From Curvibacter sp. CHRR-16 (GTDB taxonomy: Bacteria; Pseudomonadota; Gammaproteobacteria; Burkholderiales; Burkholderiaceae_C), in contig NZ_JAHCSH010000004.1 of the NCBI RefSeq assembly GCF_018474005.1, forward strand, positions 124,001-188,000: 64,000 bases of DNA, given 5' to 3'. Positions within the stretch are counted from its first letter, which is position 1. The number at the start of each line of letters is the position of its first letter. The notes beneath the pieces were generated by a model. The model saw only the letters and a program-made list of their open reading frames with translations. It searched no databases and had not been told where the DNA came from. Positions 17,601-25,316 of this stretch are shown here, piece by piece. A program made the translations under genes and the position numbers.

Positions 17601-19624
17601 CCATACGTCAAACTATCAATGACCTTGGCAGCATCACTGGCACTGGAGTTGAGGTAGAGCGTGACAATGGTTTTGCCATTCTTCACATCGACCCTGTACA
17701 CCACCCCCGTTCCCGTTTCTTGGGTACCACTGGTGGCTTTGTCCAATACGATTTTTCCGCTGCCCACGCCGAGCACATCACCTGCATTTGCAGCATCCAA
17801 GGTAATAACGACTTGCCACACCGTTTGCCCTGACTCCACGGTGTCGATAACCGTGTTTTCAAACAGCTTGACGCGCTCACCACCGACCGAGTAAGTGGGC
17901 GATTGACCATCGGCCGTGATGGTGGGCGCATCGTTCACGTCCACCAAAGTGATGCTGGTTTCCTTTTGGGAGCTATTGCCCTGCCCGTCATCCAACTGCA
18001 GCGTAAAGGTCGCCGTACTGCCATTCTTGGTCGGGTCATCACTGGTGTTGGTGAAAGCAATCCGCTGCAACACCTTTTGGGCAACCGCTTTGCTGACCGA
18101 GCCGGTAAAAGTTACCGTGTAAGAAGACCCAGACTGGCTCACCGTGGCGATGTCTTGGCCATTGAGTTGGATCACCCCATTGGCGATCGTCAAGCCATCG
18201 CCTGCGGTAAAGCTAAAAACGTCGTGCGTGCTGTCTTTGCCAGTATCCGTGCGAGAAACCGTAATACTGGCACCCTTGTAGTCACCCGCTCCGCCATTGA
18301 GGGCATCCAAAACAGAGTCGCTAATCGTGCCATCGGGCAATACGGGCACAGCGTCGCCACCTTCGGTGTAAGTCGATGTGGCCGACTTCAAATTCAATAC
18401 CAACAAGCCTTCTGTGAACATAAAGCTTCCCGATACGTACAACTGCGTTCCATCTGCGCTGAGCGTGGCTCCACGCAAGGCGGTGAAGGTCTTGCCATCA
18501 GCACTCTCCACTGTTGTGCTCAGGGTGAGCGTCCCATCGTCTGCACTCTTGTAGATGGTGATAGCTTTTTCGCTGATCACAAACACAGCAGCCCCATCAT
18601 CCGAGACAATGACCTGCTTGGCAGCTGCCGTTAACTGCGTGCTCGACAAGGCGCTGAGCACCCCATCCGTCCCCACCGAGAAGGTATACAGGCGGTTGCT
18701 GGAGCCATCATTTTCTGCGACGTACAGCGTCTTACCATCGGCAGAGACCGTCAAGGCCGAGGCGTAATAAGCATCTGCTGTGACGGAGCCTTTCACATCT
18801 GCGAGGTGTGTCAGACCACCATCGCTGCCTACTTTGTAGGCACTGACCAAGGTACTTCCGCCGGAGGTTCCCACGTACAAATACTGCCCATCGGAGGAAA
18901 GTGACATCGCATTGAACTGGGCATCTGCCCCCGTTGCCGTGAATACACTTTTCTGTGTCCACGTATCCCCGCTGCGTTCAAAAATTAGCAAACTGGAACC
19001 CGATGTCACATACGCGAAATTACCCTGGGTTACTACATCGGCAATAGAGCCACCGTTGCTAAGCAAATCCGCCCCCAGCACCCCCAGCGATGTCAGCTCG
19101 CCACTGTCTGTGGCCACTTTGAAGAGCGCTACCCCTTTGCTGCCTGTGACATAGACCGTGCTTCCATCACTGGACACACTGACCTGCGCAGCATCCGCCA
19201 AGGAATCTGCACTGGCCGTGCTTATGCTCGTGAGCAACTCCAGCGAACCATCGCTGTTGCGCTCGAAAACATAGAGCGTGCTGACTGACTCATCTTTGGA
19301 TGTTTCTGAGTTCCACTCAGTGGTTGTCCGCACTGCAAATACACGATTGCCAACGCTGGCAACATCGGTAATTCCCTCGTACGGACTGGGCCAATCATCA
19401 GAAGAGATAAGGCTTGCAAAATCCAACGCACCCGTTTTAGAGCCGATCTCCGCTGTCTTGTCTGCCGAGGTGCTTGCAACTTTGCTATCCAGCTGGTCTT
19501 GTGTATCGGTATCCACTTGCGACGCAATGTCCGTTGCCGTAAGGAGTGCAGCAGCATCCAAAAGAATGCGAGGCTCCAGAGCCAATACACGCTGAGAACG
19601 CAGTACGAAGGGGCTTTTTTTCAT
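14642..19624 (-). CDS. Giant LEPR-xLL exoprotein with propellers and cadherin-like repeats
   Basis: 1660 residues. The N-terminus has no ordinary signal peptide but carries LEPRILLDAA at 16-25, the LEPR-xLL motif found at the start of large exported proteins. Then come a beta-propeller-like region of lactonase type (about 85-415, repeated SSDGxxxYV), three tandem Ig/cadherin-like units (416-565, 566-720, 720-880), a second propeller (885-1240), a fourth cadherin-like unit (1245-1380), a He_PIG domain (1381-1470, GLPAGMSFD and ISGTPSEAGD), a Pro/Thr linker near 1476-1490, and an acidic, partly helical tail. No RTX GGxGxD repeats are seen. It is the presumed cargo of the exporter genes downstream and follows tadG by 52 bp. 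A role as surface adhesin or matrix protein is inferred. Confidence 0.85.
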   Translation of the reverse strand: MKKSPFVLRSQRVLALEPRILLDAAALLTATDIASQVDTDTQDQLDSKVASTSADKTAEIGSKTGALDFASLISSDDWPSPYEGITDVASVGNRVFAVRTTTEWNSETSKDESVSTLYVFERNSDGSLELLTSISTASADSLADAAQVSVSSDGSTVYVTGSKGVALFKVATDSGELTSLGVLGADLLSNGGSIADVVTQGNFAYVTSGSSLLIFERSGDTWTQKSVFTATGADAQFNAMSLSSDGQYLYVGTSGGSTLVSAYKVGSDGGLTHLADVKGSVTADAYYASALTVSADGKTLYVAENDGSSNRLYTFSVGTDGVLSALSSTQLTAAAKQVIVSDDGAAVFVISEKAITIYKSADDGTLTLSTTVESADGKTFTALRGATLSADGTQLYVSGSFMFTEGLLVLNLKSATSTYTEGGDAVPVLPDGTISDSVLDALNGGAGDYKGASITVSRTDTGKDSTHDVFSFTAGDGLTIANGVIQLNGQDIATVSQSGSSYTVTFTGSVSKAVAQKVLQRIAFTNTSDDPTKNGSTATFTLQLDDGQGNSSQKETSITLVDVNDAPTITADGQSPTYSVGGERVKLFENTVIDTVESGQTVWQVVITLDAANAGDVLGVGSGKIVLDKATSGTQETGTGVVYRVDVKNGKTIVTLYLNSSASDAAKVIDSLTYGNTSKSLSGSRTISVSVTELTDDSSTGNAVVALSTSVTLAAATVSNTAPSVGGGTNTSYTEQGSPVSIVPSATVSDAQMDTFNGGQGNYDGAVLTVTLGSGKSASDTLGFTSGNGLTLTNGVLQKNGVTIATVSNSGGVMTIRFTDANGTIPTTADVQNALRQITYANSSDAPSSSVAVSIVLADQLGVASTALDSAIVITAVNDTPSVAVDPTLSLGDLTYLEQFKNIAGLGTLSSSTFSSDGSHVYLADTNGAIAVFSRDTSTGKLTYVSTQKAVSGLTGIKQMVLSSDGKSLYALRSNGNAIGQYSVNTDGSLAYVALVVSVYNTDKGALSGISAISVSEDGKNLYAATGTALVTVSRNTETGALTYVSTLNGSMTSAPYLWAAQEIVVRGDYVFIATNATNGAAVIVYQRGSDGSLTLLTFVRSGSTDATGKTVSFSNVKHIAVSADGNTIFIGNGSSSTTDWFGNTVVTNHAQQVVSFQFDASTKALKHVGTIAGTKTVQDIALSTDGKALFVTLTDGSLAYYSTATLELISTQSGLTGAGQIAVSADGGVVVVGNGLEVLTAPQVADPSYVSGGEAVKLASTFSLSDAELDAANNYTGATVRFAGAAEDVFGFVAANGYTLDGNAIQSNGQTIATLEQSNGVATLSFTGAVTKAQANAILSQITYSTTSSTLGVRFISVTLNDGVASSTVAIAKVAVVANHAPTVGDGDHSLAAATVGQGYSAELPETLFSDSNGDKLTWRVEGLPAGMSFDATTHTISGTPSEAGDIQLTITVTDPSGASVERSLTLSVRTASSADPSPTPTPSPVATTPGDGSKTLQEGNSTVNPIPSAPVWFVAINEQAGGNAAVEVIKPSTSKATTTTVELMADRALQNQLTPQHVDARSDFPPNTAQGIWSMLDAMNARAQELSTESSAIELGEQTNASTQEPSGEVAPTSKPDLSAALREKTSRDLFAKAQALLAQLTTETKVEAKETVTTDSE

Positions 19625-19676
19625 AGCAGTCTTTCAATACAAGGGGCCATTTACACGGAAGGTGATGCACACTGGT

Positions 19677-21254
19677 TCATTCAATGAGACGAATGAAATT
19701 GCTTGTTTGGCGGAGCTTTTCAACGATCTTGTCCATCTGGTTTTGGATGCGATCCTCAGAGGCGACAAAGTCAAAGGCGGTCATATACGTGTGATCCGAA
19801 TCCTCTTGGGCACACGCTTGCAGTGCCGATCCGGCTATGCGCCTAAAGGCAGACGCCGCATTGATAGTTCCGCTGGAATTGAGGTCATCGTTTTCGATTT
19901 CATCTTTCCCCACCACCACCATGAACAGTCGAACCTTGTGCTTTTTGAAACTGTCGCAAAGACTGGAGAAGCGTTGCGACACGGTGCTGTTTTGGTTGCT
20001 GGAAGCGGGAAAGTCTTCCCCCCACGCGTTGTAGATATCGGTATCAAACCAGCGCTGCCCGGTTGAATTGACCAGCATCACAATGGCTTTGACGGTTTCA
20101 CCATCCTCGTTGTCGAAGTCATGCGGCAACTCGGTACTCCCCCACCCCGAACTACCCCGGAAGGCGGGAGCCAATGCCATCGCACTCCACCCCAAGGCGA
20201 TGGCGTAGTTCGCGTTAAAACGCGTGGACATTTGACTCAAACGCTCTTGCACTTTGTCCAAGTCGTTGGTCAAAGGTAACAAGGGTGCAGCAGGGCAGCC
20301 TCGGTCAGCCACCAGAAAACGCGTGTCAAGTGCGCCAGAGATCGATCCGAACGTTGGATCGGGTCCTATCCACGAAATAGGATCAGCACCAAGACTGCCG
20401 TTTTCCGGTAAATCATGTCGGTAGTAAACCCCAAATTGCGCACCAGGGGCTGAGTCCCAAAAATAGTTTTCCCCTTGGTGCAAGCCACGGAATAAGCACA
20501 GCAAGTTGGCACGCCTATCGGGCATCCGTGCATCACTCAAACCGCTGAAACCCGTGCGAAACAAGGCCTGCAGCCTCTGGGGTCGCAATGCATTGGCTGT
20601 TGTCCAGCTGCGCAAGCGCGCCAAATGGGCGGCACTGGGCCCACGGGGGGTGCGCGTGGTCGGATCGGTGAAATCTGGGGATACATTGACCGATTGGCTA
20701 TATGGCACCAGCGCTATCCATGCATTGTTCCGATCGGCTACCAACTGATCGGCAAAGCGCATACCGAGACGGCGCAAGACCGCCAAATTGCTACTGGTTT
20801 CCGAAGTGGTATTGGGCAATGCCAAGGAAACTTCCACAGCCTTGTACAAGCCCACCGCGGCAGAAGAAACAGTCACATCGGCACTGCGCTCTAAGGCTGT
20901 AGCCTCGGTATGAAAAGTGGCACTGACACGAAAGCCCTGAGCATCATCTCGGGTCACGCGCTCTACAGACACCGACAGTTGGTTTTGCAGTTGCTGCGCA
21001 TCCATGCCCAGATTGGTTCGCACATACTTTTCTGCCAAAGTCTGTACATCGGTCTTCTTGTCACTGGCGTAGGCTTGCGTCACAGCCATCGCAGCGGCGT
21101 CTGTCGCACGCTTGAGTTGGGCCGCATCCGTCTTCAGGCGTGTACCAGCTGTGGCATACACCAGCAAGGTCAACGTGGCCCCGGTCAGCAACAACAGCAG
21201 TGGCGCAATGCCCCCTTGCTGATAGCTAGTACGCGCTAATGGTGTGTGCGTCAT
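19677..21254 (-). CDS. tadG: TadG-like pilus protein with von Willebrand-type region
   Basis: 525 residues. One N-terminal membrane segment (GIAPLLLLLTGATLTLLVYATAG) is followed by TRLKTDAAQLKRATDAAAMAVTQA, the classical TadG/TadE start after which the protein faces the periplasm. The C-terminal half has VWA-like alternation (AIVMLVNSTGQ; RLFMVVVGKDE; SALQACAQED) ending in a helix. It is the last gene of the Tad cluster, and its start overlaps tadF by 4 bp (ATGA). In other Tad systems TadG is an accessory protein needed for pilus assembly or anchoring. A clear MIDAS DxSxS was not found, so metal binding is uncertain. Confidence 0.85.
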   Translation of the reverse strand: MTHTPLARTSYQQGGIAPLLLLLTGATLTLLVYATAGTRLKTDAAQLKRATDAAAMAVTQAYASDKKTDVQTLAEKYVRTNLGMDAQQLQNQLSVSVERVTRDDAQGFRVSATFHTEATALERSADVTVSSAAVGLYKAVEVSLALPNTTSETSSNLAVLRRLGMRFADQLVADRNNAWIALVPYSQSVNVSPDFTDPTTRTPRGPSAAHLARLRSWTTANALRPQRLQALFRTGFSGLSDARMPDRRANLLCLFRGLHQGENYFWDSAPGAQFGVYYRHDLPENGSLGADPISWIGPDPTFGSISGALDTRFLVADRGCPAAPLLPLTNDLDKVQERLSQMSTRFNANYAIALGWSAMALAPAFRGSSGWGSTELPHDFDNEDGETVKAIVMLVNSTGQRWFDTDIYNAWGEDFPASSNQNSTVSQRFSSLCDSFKKHKVRLFMVVVGKDEIENDDLNSSGTINAASAFRRIAGSALQACAQEDSDHTYMTAFDFVASEDRIQNQMDKIVEKLRQTSNFIRLIE

Positions 21255-21841
21255 GAGGATGACTTCATGGAAGAAAGACCGTTGGCTTGGCTTTCGCTTG
21301 TCAGCGCCTCATCCAACTCAATCGATTGCGCCACGGCACGGTGAATCACCCGAGCGCCCAGCACGCCTGGAAGCACCAGCCCGCCTGACAAGGTGATGTC
21401 CTCACTGCTGCGACACACCAGCACCACCACCATGGAAAGCGTACTATCCCCATCGTCCTCTGGTGGTTTTTCGGGCAGATCGCCTTGGTAGTCACGGCCA
21501 TCGCTCAAGGGGGCGCACAACTGGCCTGCTTGCCCCCGCTGAAAACCCCAATTCACTTGGCCAGTCTGCAAAACGTTCAACACCACCACTTGGTAGTCCT
21601 GCGGACGCCCCATGGTGAGCACATCCACCACACCACTCAGGCCCGCCTTGGTGAGTTTGCTCTGGGCGGCCACCGTGATAGCTGCACTGCCAGCGGCTTG
21701 CTCAATCTGCGTGCGTTCAAGCCCGATGCGGTGCATATCCGTACCGACCAAACCAATGGCCAACAACAGCGGCAAGCCCAGTGCTGCTTCCACTGCAATA
21801 GCCCCAGTTTGGCGACAGCGCTGCACCAGTGTGGGCATCAT
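21251..21841 (-). CDS. tadF: TadF-like minor pseudopilin
   Basis: 196 residues from the ATG at 21841, which overlaps the tadE stop as ATGA; the open frame upstream to 21970 is not needed. The N-terminus RQTGAIAVEAALGLPLLLAIGLVG is the TadE/TadF pseudopilin signature, with Glu before a hydrophobic helix. A segment of about 25 residues near position 125 is acidic (PEKPPEDDGDST). It would be processed by the prepilin peptidase TadV and act in pilus initiation. TadE and TadF are told apart here by order only. Confidence 0.82.
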   Translation of the reverse strand: MMPTLVQRCRQTGAIAVEAALGLPLLLAIGLVGTDMHRIGLERTQIEQAAGSAAITVAAQSKLTKAGLSGVVDVLTMGRPQDYQVVVLNVLQTGQVNWGFQRGQAGQLCAPLSDGRDYQGDLPEKPPEDDGDSTLSMVVVLVCRSSEDITLSGGLVLPGVLGARVIHRAVAQSIELDEALTSESQANGLSSMKSSS

Positions 21842-22377
21842 TGATCGCTCTCCGCTGGCAAATAACCCAATAGCTGCTGATAGCGGTAATAAAACGTGGC
21901 GTTGTCCATGACCAGCAAGCGGGGAATTGGCGTGATGAAGTCCTTGCGCACATCCACCGTGATGCGCCATACCGGGACACTGCTTGAGCTACTTTGGCTG
22001 GAGGAGCTAGAAGAGCCAGATGAACTGGACGAATCTTCGTCCTCCTCATCGGCTTGGCCACCACCCATGGCATCCAAAGAGTTGAAACGCTCCACGCTGA
22101 CGCTGGCAATATTGGCTTGCGACAGATAGCCGTGGGAAGCAGCCGCCATGTTCTGGCGAATCTGCTTTTCCATGCTATCGATATCACTGGTTTTGCTGCT
22201 GGAAGTGCGAAAGTCTTGAATGGCACGCTCAAGGGCTGTGTTGCCCATATCAATAGTCAGACCGATGTTGGCCAACTCCATGAACATCATCGCCCCTGCG
22301 ATCACTACCGGCAGCACAAATGCCGCCTCCACTGCCAATGCGCCTTTTTGCCGATACGAAGGCATGTACTTGTTCAT
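21838..22377 (-). CDS. tadE: TadE-like minor pseudopilin with Ser-rich insert
   Basis: 179 residues. The pseudopilin N-terminus is RQKGALAVEAAFVLPVVIAGAMMF, with the Glu five residues after the glycine-containing cleavage region. Residues 109-133 are a low-complexity Asp/Glu/Ser stretch (EDEDSSSSSGSSSSSSQ and further Ser), unusual for a pseudopilin and probably a flexible exposed loop. Both ends overlap neighbours by 4 bp. It is a minor pilin of the Flp pilus. Confidence 0.85.
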   Translation of the reverse strand: MNKYMPSYRQKGALAVEAAFVLPVVIAGAMMFMELANIGLTIDMGNTALERAIQDFRTSSSKTSDIDSMEKQIRQNMAAASHGYLSQANIASVSVERFNSLDAMGGGQADEEDEDSSSSSGSSSSSSQSSSSSVPVWRITVDVRKDFITPIPRLLVMDNATFYYRYQQLLGYLPAESDQ

Positions 22378-23363
22378 AAGGAGCCGCCTTCGCGCAAGGT
22401 CAACACCTCTTGGCTGGCGGCCAAGAATTCATCCCCCATAGAGGCCCCTGCTGCAATGCGCAGGCGCCGCTCATGCAGACCTTTCAAAGCTGCCGCAGCA
22501 AAGGTATCGGGCATCAGTTCCTGCAAGGTTTTTTGGGCTTGCTCGTCTTGGGCATCGAGCAAATAGGCCAATGCCAAGTTGAGCTTGATGGCAGGATTGC
22601 CGCCGACCACCGCCTGCTTTAACAAACGCACCGCATCGGCTTTATGGCCCAAGGCCAACTGCGACAAGGCCATGTTGTTGAGCACCTGAAAATTGGCTGG
22701 ATCCAACTCCAAAGCACGGGTGAACTGCACTTTGGCTTGGGCATGCTGGCCCAAAGCATCCAAGGCCACGCCTTTGCTATTGAGGGCTGCAATATTGTCA
22801 GCATCCTGTCCCAGCACGCAGTCAAAATCGGCCAATGCTTCTTGGGCCTGTTTCAACGCCAAACGCGCACGCCCCATACCCGTGCACAGTGCCACTTGTG
22901 CTGCGCCATCCAAACTCCCCCCTTCACGCCGCAGCTCGCGACGAGCGCGACCAAACAAGGAAAGACTCTCTTGCGGCGTCGATACCACCGCCGCCGCATT
23001 GGCATACTCCAGCAGCTCCAAGGGCGTCAGTAGCTGGGCTTTGTCCAGCTGCGAATAGACCTCCAGCGCTGAAGTAAAACGGCCTTGATCTCGCAACAAA
23101 CGGGCTAAGCGCAGACCTTCCTCATGGCGCTTTGCTTTAGCGCGATCTGTCTCTGGCGTGGCCGCAGCAGCTACCCGGGTGGAACTGGGAATACTGGAGG
23201 TACTTGCAGCGGTGCTCGTTGGAGTGGGCATCGTGCGGGTGCTCACATCCGGTGCATTGCGCACCGTGATCGTGCCGCAAGCCGTCAGAGCGAATACACA
23301 CAGGGACAACAAAATGCCCGTACGGGCGAATCGCCCACCATGCAATGTTGCGAAGTTTTTCAT
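22374..23363 (-). CDS. tadD: TadD-like TPR lipoprotein
   Basis: 329 residues. A signal peptide with lipobox (LCVFALTACGTI) is followed by a Thr/Ser-rich linker and a run of TPR helices (ADNIAALNSKGVALDALGQ; FQVLNNMALSQLALGHKADA; IKLNLALAYLLDAQDEQA). TadD proteins help Tad assembly at the envelope, probably by supporting secretin localisation. The gene overlaps tadC and tadE by 4 bp each. Confidence 0.87.
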   Translation of the reverse strand: MKNFATLHGGRFARTGILLSLCVFALTACGTITVRNAPDVSTRTMPTPTSTAASTSSIPSSTRVAAAATPETDRAKAKRHEEGLRLARLLRDQGRFTSALEVYSQLDKAQLLTPLELLEYANAAAVVSTPQESLSLFGRARRELRREGGSLDGAAQVALCTGMGRARLALKQAQEALADFDCVLGQDADNIAALNSKGVALDALGQHAQAKVQFTRALELDPANFQVLNNMALSQLALGHKADAVRLLKQAVVGGNPAIKLNLALAYLLDAQDEQAQKTLQELMPDTFAAAALKGLHERRLRIAAGASMGDEFLAASQEVLTLREGGSL

Positions 23364-24301
23364 GCAATCAACGATCGGATAACGCGCATCAGCGCGGGTG
23401 TAGCAACCAGTGCCACGACAGGCGGCAAGATCAAGGTCATCAGCGGCAGTGACAGCTGCGCGGGGAGTTTTCCCGCCTTCTCTTCCAAACTCAAAATCAA
23501 GGTAGTGCGGCTCTCTTCAGCAATAGTGCGCAACGCCTGCGCCAGAGGGGTGCCAAAGCGCTCGGCCTGCACCAAGGAGGCGACCATGCTTTCCACCGCC
23601 GCGACACGTGTACGTTCTGCCAAGTGGTGCAAGGCCACTGCACGGTCAGGCAGCATTTGCAGTTCGGCACTGGTGTAAGCCAACTCCTGGGCCATGGCAG
23701 GGGCACTCAAAGCCAGTTCCCGCGAGACAATCTTCAAAATGCGGGGAAAAGGAAGTCCTGCCTCAGCGCAAATGACCATCAAATCCAGCGCATCGGGCAT
23801 GCTGCGGGACAAGCTTTCATGGCGCTGCGCTGCGCGCTTTTTCACCAGCAGTTCGGGCAGGGTCGTGCCTGCAAACAAGGCCAGCAGGCCCACCATCAAA
23901 CCCGTGAGTCCAAAGCGGCTAGCAGGACTCACCCCACCCCACAGAGCCAACACCACCAACAACAAGCCCACCCCACACTTAGCAGCCATGAGTAAACCAA
24001 TGGCCTCCTCCCGATGCCAACCGGCTGTAGCCAGCAGCTGCTGCAATGCCAAGCGATCTTTCTCAGCGCTGACCAAGGCCTTGCCCCACTGGGCCAGTTG
24101 TTGCTGCCATGCAGGCAAAGGCGCTTGCTCTTGGGCAATGGCATCGGCTGTTGGAGATGCGGGTTTGGCCAAAACAATGGGTGTCTTCAGGCGCTCATGC
24201 AGGGGGTTTTTGCTTTTTTCACGCCGCCACAGCATGGCCAGAACCAATACACCGGCCACACAGACACCAAACAAGGCAGGGAGTAGGACTTCGTTCATCA
24301 T
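23360..24301 (-). CDS. tadC: Tad inner-membrane platform protein TadC
   Basis: 313 residues from the ATG at 24301, chosen because GAGGAA stands 6 bp ahead; the frame reaches up to 24322. It is a type II secretion F-domain protein with an N-terminal membrane segment, two near the middle (CGVGLLLVVLALWGG; LTGLMVGLLALFAGTTLPELL) and one at the end (LILPPVVALVATPAL). The F-domain signature is MPDALDLMVICAEAGLPFPRIL cut around residue 165. With TadB it forms the platform on which the TadA ATPase works. Confidence 0.93.
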   Translation of the reverse strand: MMNEVLLPALFGVCVAGVLVLAMLWRREKSKNPLHERLKTPIVLAKPASPTADAIAQEQAPLPAWQQQLAQWGKALVSAEKDRLALQQLLATAGWHREEAIGLLMAAKCGVGLLLVVLALWGGVSPASRFGLTGLMVGLLALFAGTTLPELLVKKRAAQRHESLSRSMPDALDLMVICAEAGLPFPRILKIVSRELALSAPAMAQELAYTSAELQMLPDRAVALHHLAERTRVAAVESMVASLVQAERFGTPLAQALRTIAEESRTTLILSLEEKAGKLPAQLSLPLMTLILPPVVALVATPALMRVIRSLIA

Positions 24302-24311
24302 GGGAAATTCC

Positions 24312-25316
24312 TCATCCCACACGGCGTACCATGAGGTGCGTTATGAGCAAGCCAAAAGCCACGCTCACCAGCGCGTAGATCGTCACTTTTATGCCCGCCG
24401 GATCGCTGAACATAAAGCGAAAATCTGCAGGCGCATTGAGGTACATATACCCCAGCACGCCCGGAACCAGCAAAGCCACAATCTTGGTGGATGCACGTGC
24501 TTCCGATGTCTTGGCCATGACCTTCATCTTCAACTCTGCACGGGTGCGCAAAGTGGCAGAAAGCCGCTCCAACGTATCGCCCAAACGGCCACCAGACTCT
24601 TGGCTGATGATCAATATCACCGCAAAAAAGCGGTATTCGGCCAGTGGTACGCGCTGCGCTGATGCCTGCATCACTTGGCGCAACGACAAGCCCAAACGCA
24701 GCCACTGATCCACTTGGCGCAGTTCGTCGGTCAAGGGGCCTTGCATATTGTCCGCCGCGATGGCAAAGGCGCTGTGCAGTGGCACCCCGGCTCGGCAAAT
24801 GCGGGTAATCGCATCAATACACTCAGGCAAATGGCGGGCGAGTGCTTGCAAATACTGATTCATGGCGGCCTGATACCCCAGCCACACAATAGCCACAAAG
24901 CACACCACGCCCGCGATACAACCTGTCAGCACAGGCGCTGCGGTCATACGGCCAAACAGCGCCCCCCCAAAACTAGCCACGGCAACCGTTAGCAGCAGGC
25001 GGCTGCGCAAACTAGGCAACCAACCTATGCGCTGCAAGCCCATGTGCAAGGCATCCACTTGCGCTGCAATGCTTGCATTGCGCTCTGCCCAGCGCTGCAA
25101 ACGTGCAGGCAACCATGAGCGATCGGGCTGCAAGCCAATCGAATCATCGATGGGTTCAATCGCTGCTGGGCTGTCACGCAACAGTTCAGCCTTGATCTGC
25201 TCCAGCCGCTGGCTGATGGCCTCGTCGTGTCGTTGGCGGCCAAAGATTGCGCGCGCAGCAAAAAAACCGACCAATACCAGCAAGAAAACCAGCAGGGTGA
25301 ACAAATCCAACATCAC
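24312..25316 (-). CDS. tadB: Tad inner-membrane platform protein TadB
   Basis: 334 residues. An N-terminal membrane segment (LLVFLLVLVGFFAARAIFG), two central ones and one at the end (VTIYALVSVAFGLLITHLMV) surround a T2SSF domain (LPECIDAITRICRAGVPLHSA; ISQESGGRLGDTLERLSATL). The start overlaps the tadA stop as ATGA, and tadC begins 10 bp downstream. It is a partner of TadC in pilus extrusion. Confidence 0.93.
   Translation of the reverse strand: MMLDLFTLLVFLLVLVGFFAARAIFGRQRHDEAISQRLEQIKAELLRDSPAAIEPIDDSIGLQPDRSWLPARLQRWAERNASIAAQVDALHMGLQRIGWLPSLRSRLLLTVAVASFGGALFGRMTAAPVLTGCIAGVVCFVAIVWLGYQAAMNQYLQALARHLPECIDAITRICRAGVPLHSAFAIAADNMQGPLTDELRQVDQWLRLGLSLRQVMQASAQRVPLAEYRFFAVILIISQESGGRLGDTLERLSATLRTRAELKMKVMAKTSEARASTKIVALLVPGVLGYMYLNAPADFRFMFSDPAGIKVTIYALVSVAFGLLITHLMVRRVG

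Noticed and set aside
14642-19624. RTX toxin or standard type I cargo
   Set aside because: No GGxGxDxxx nonapeptides and no adjacent ABC exporter were found.
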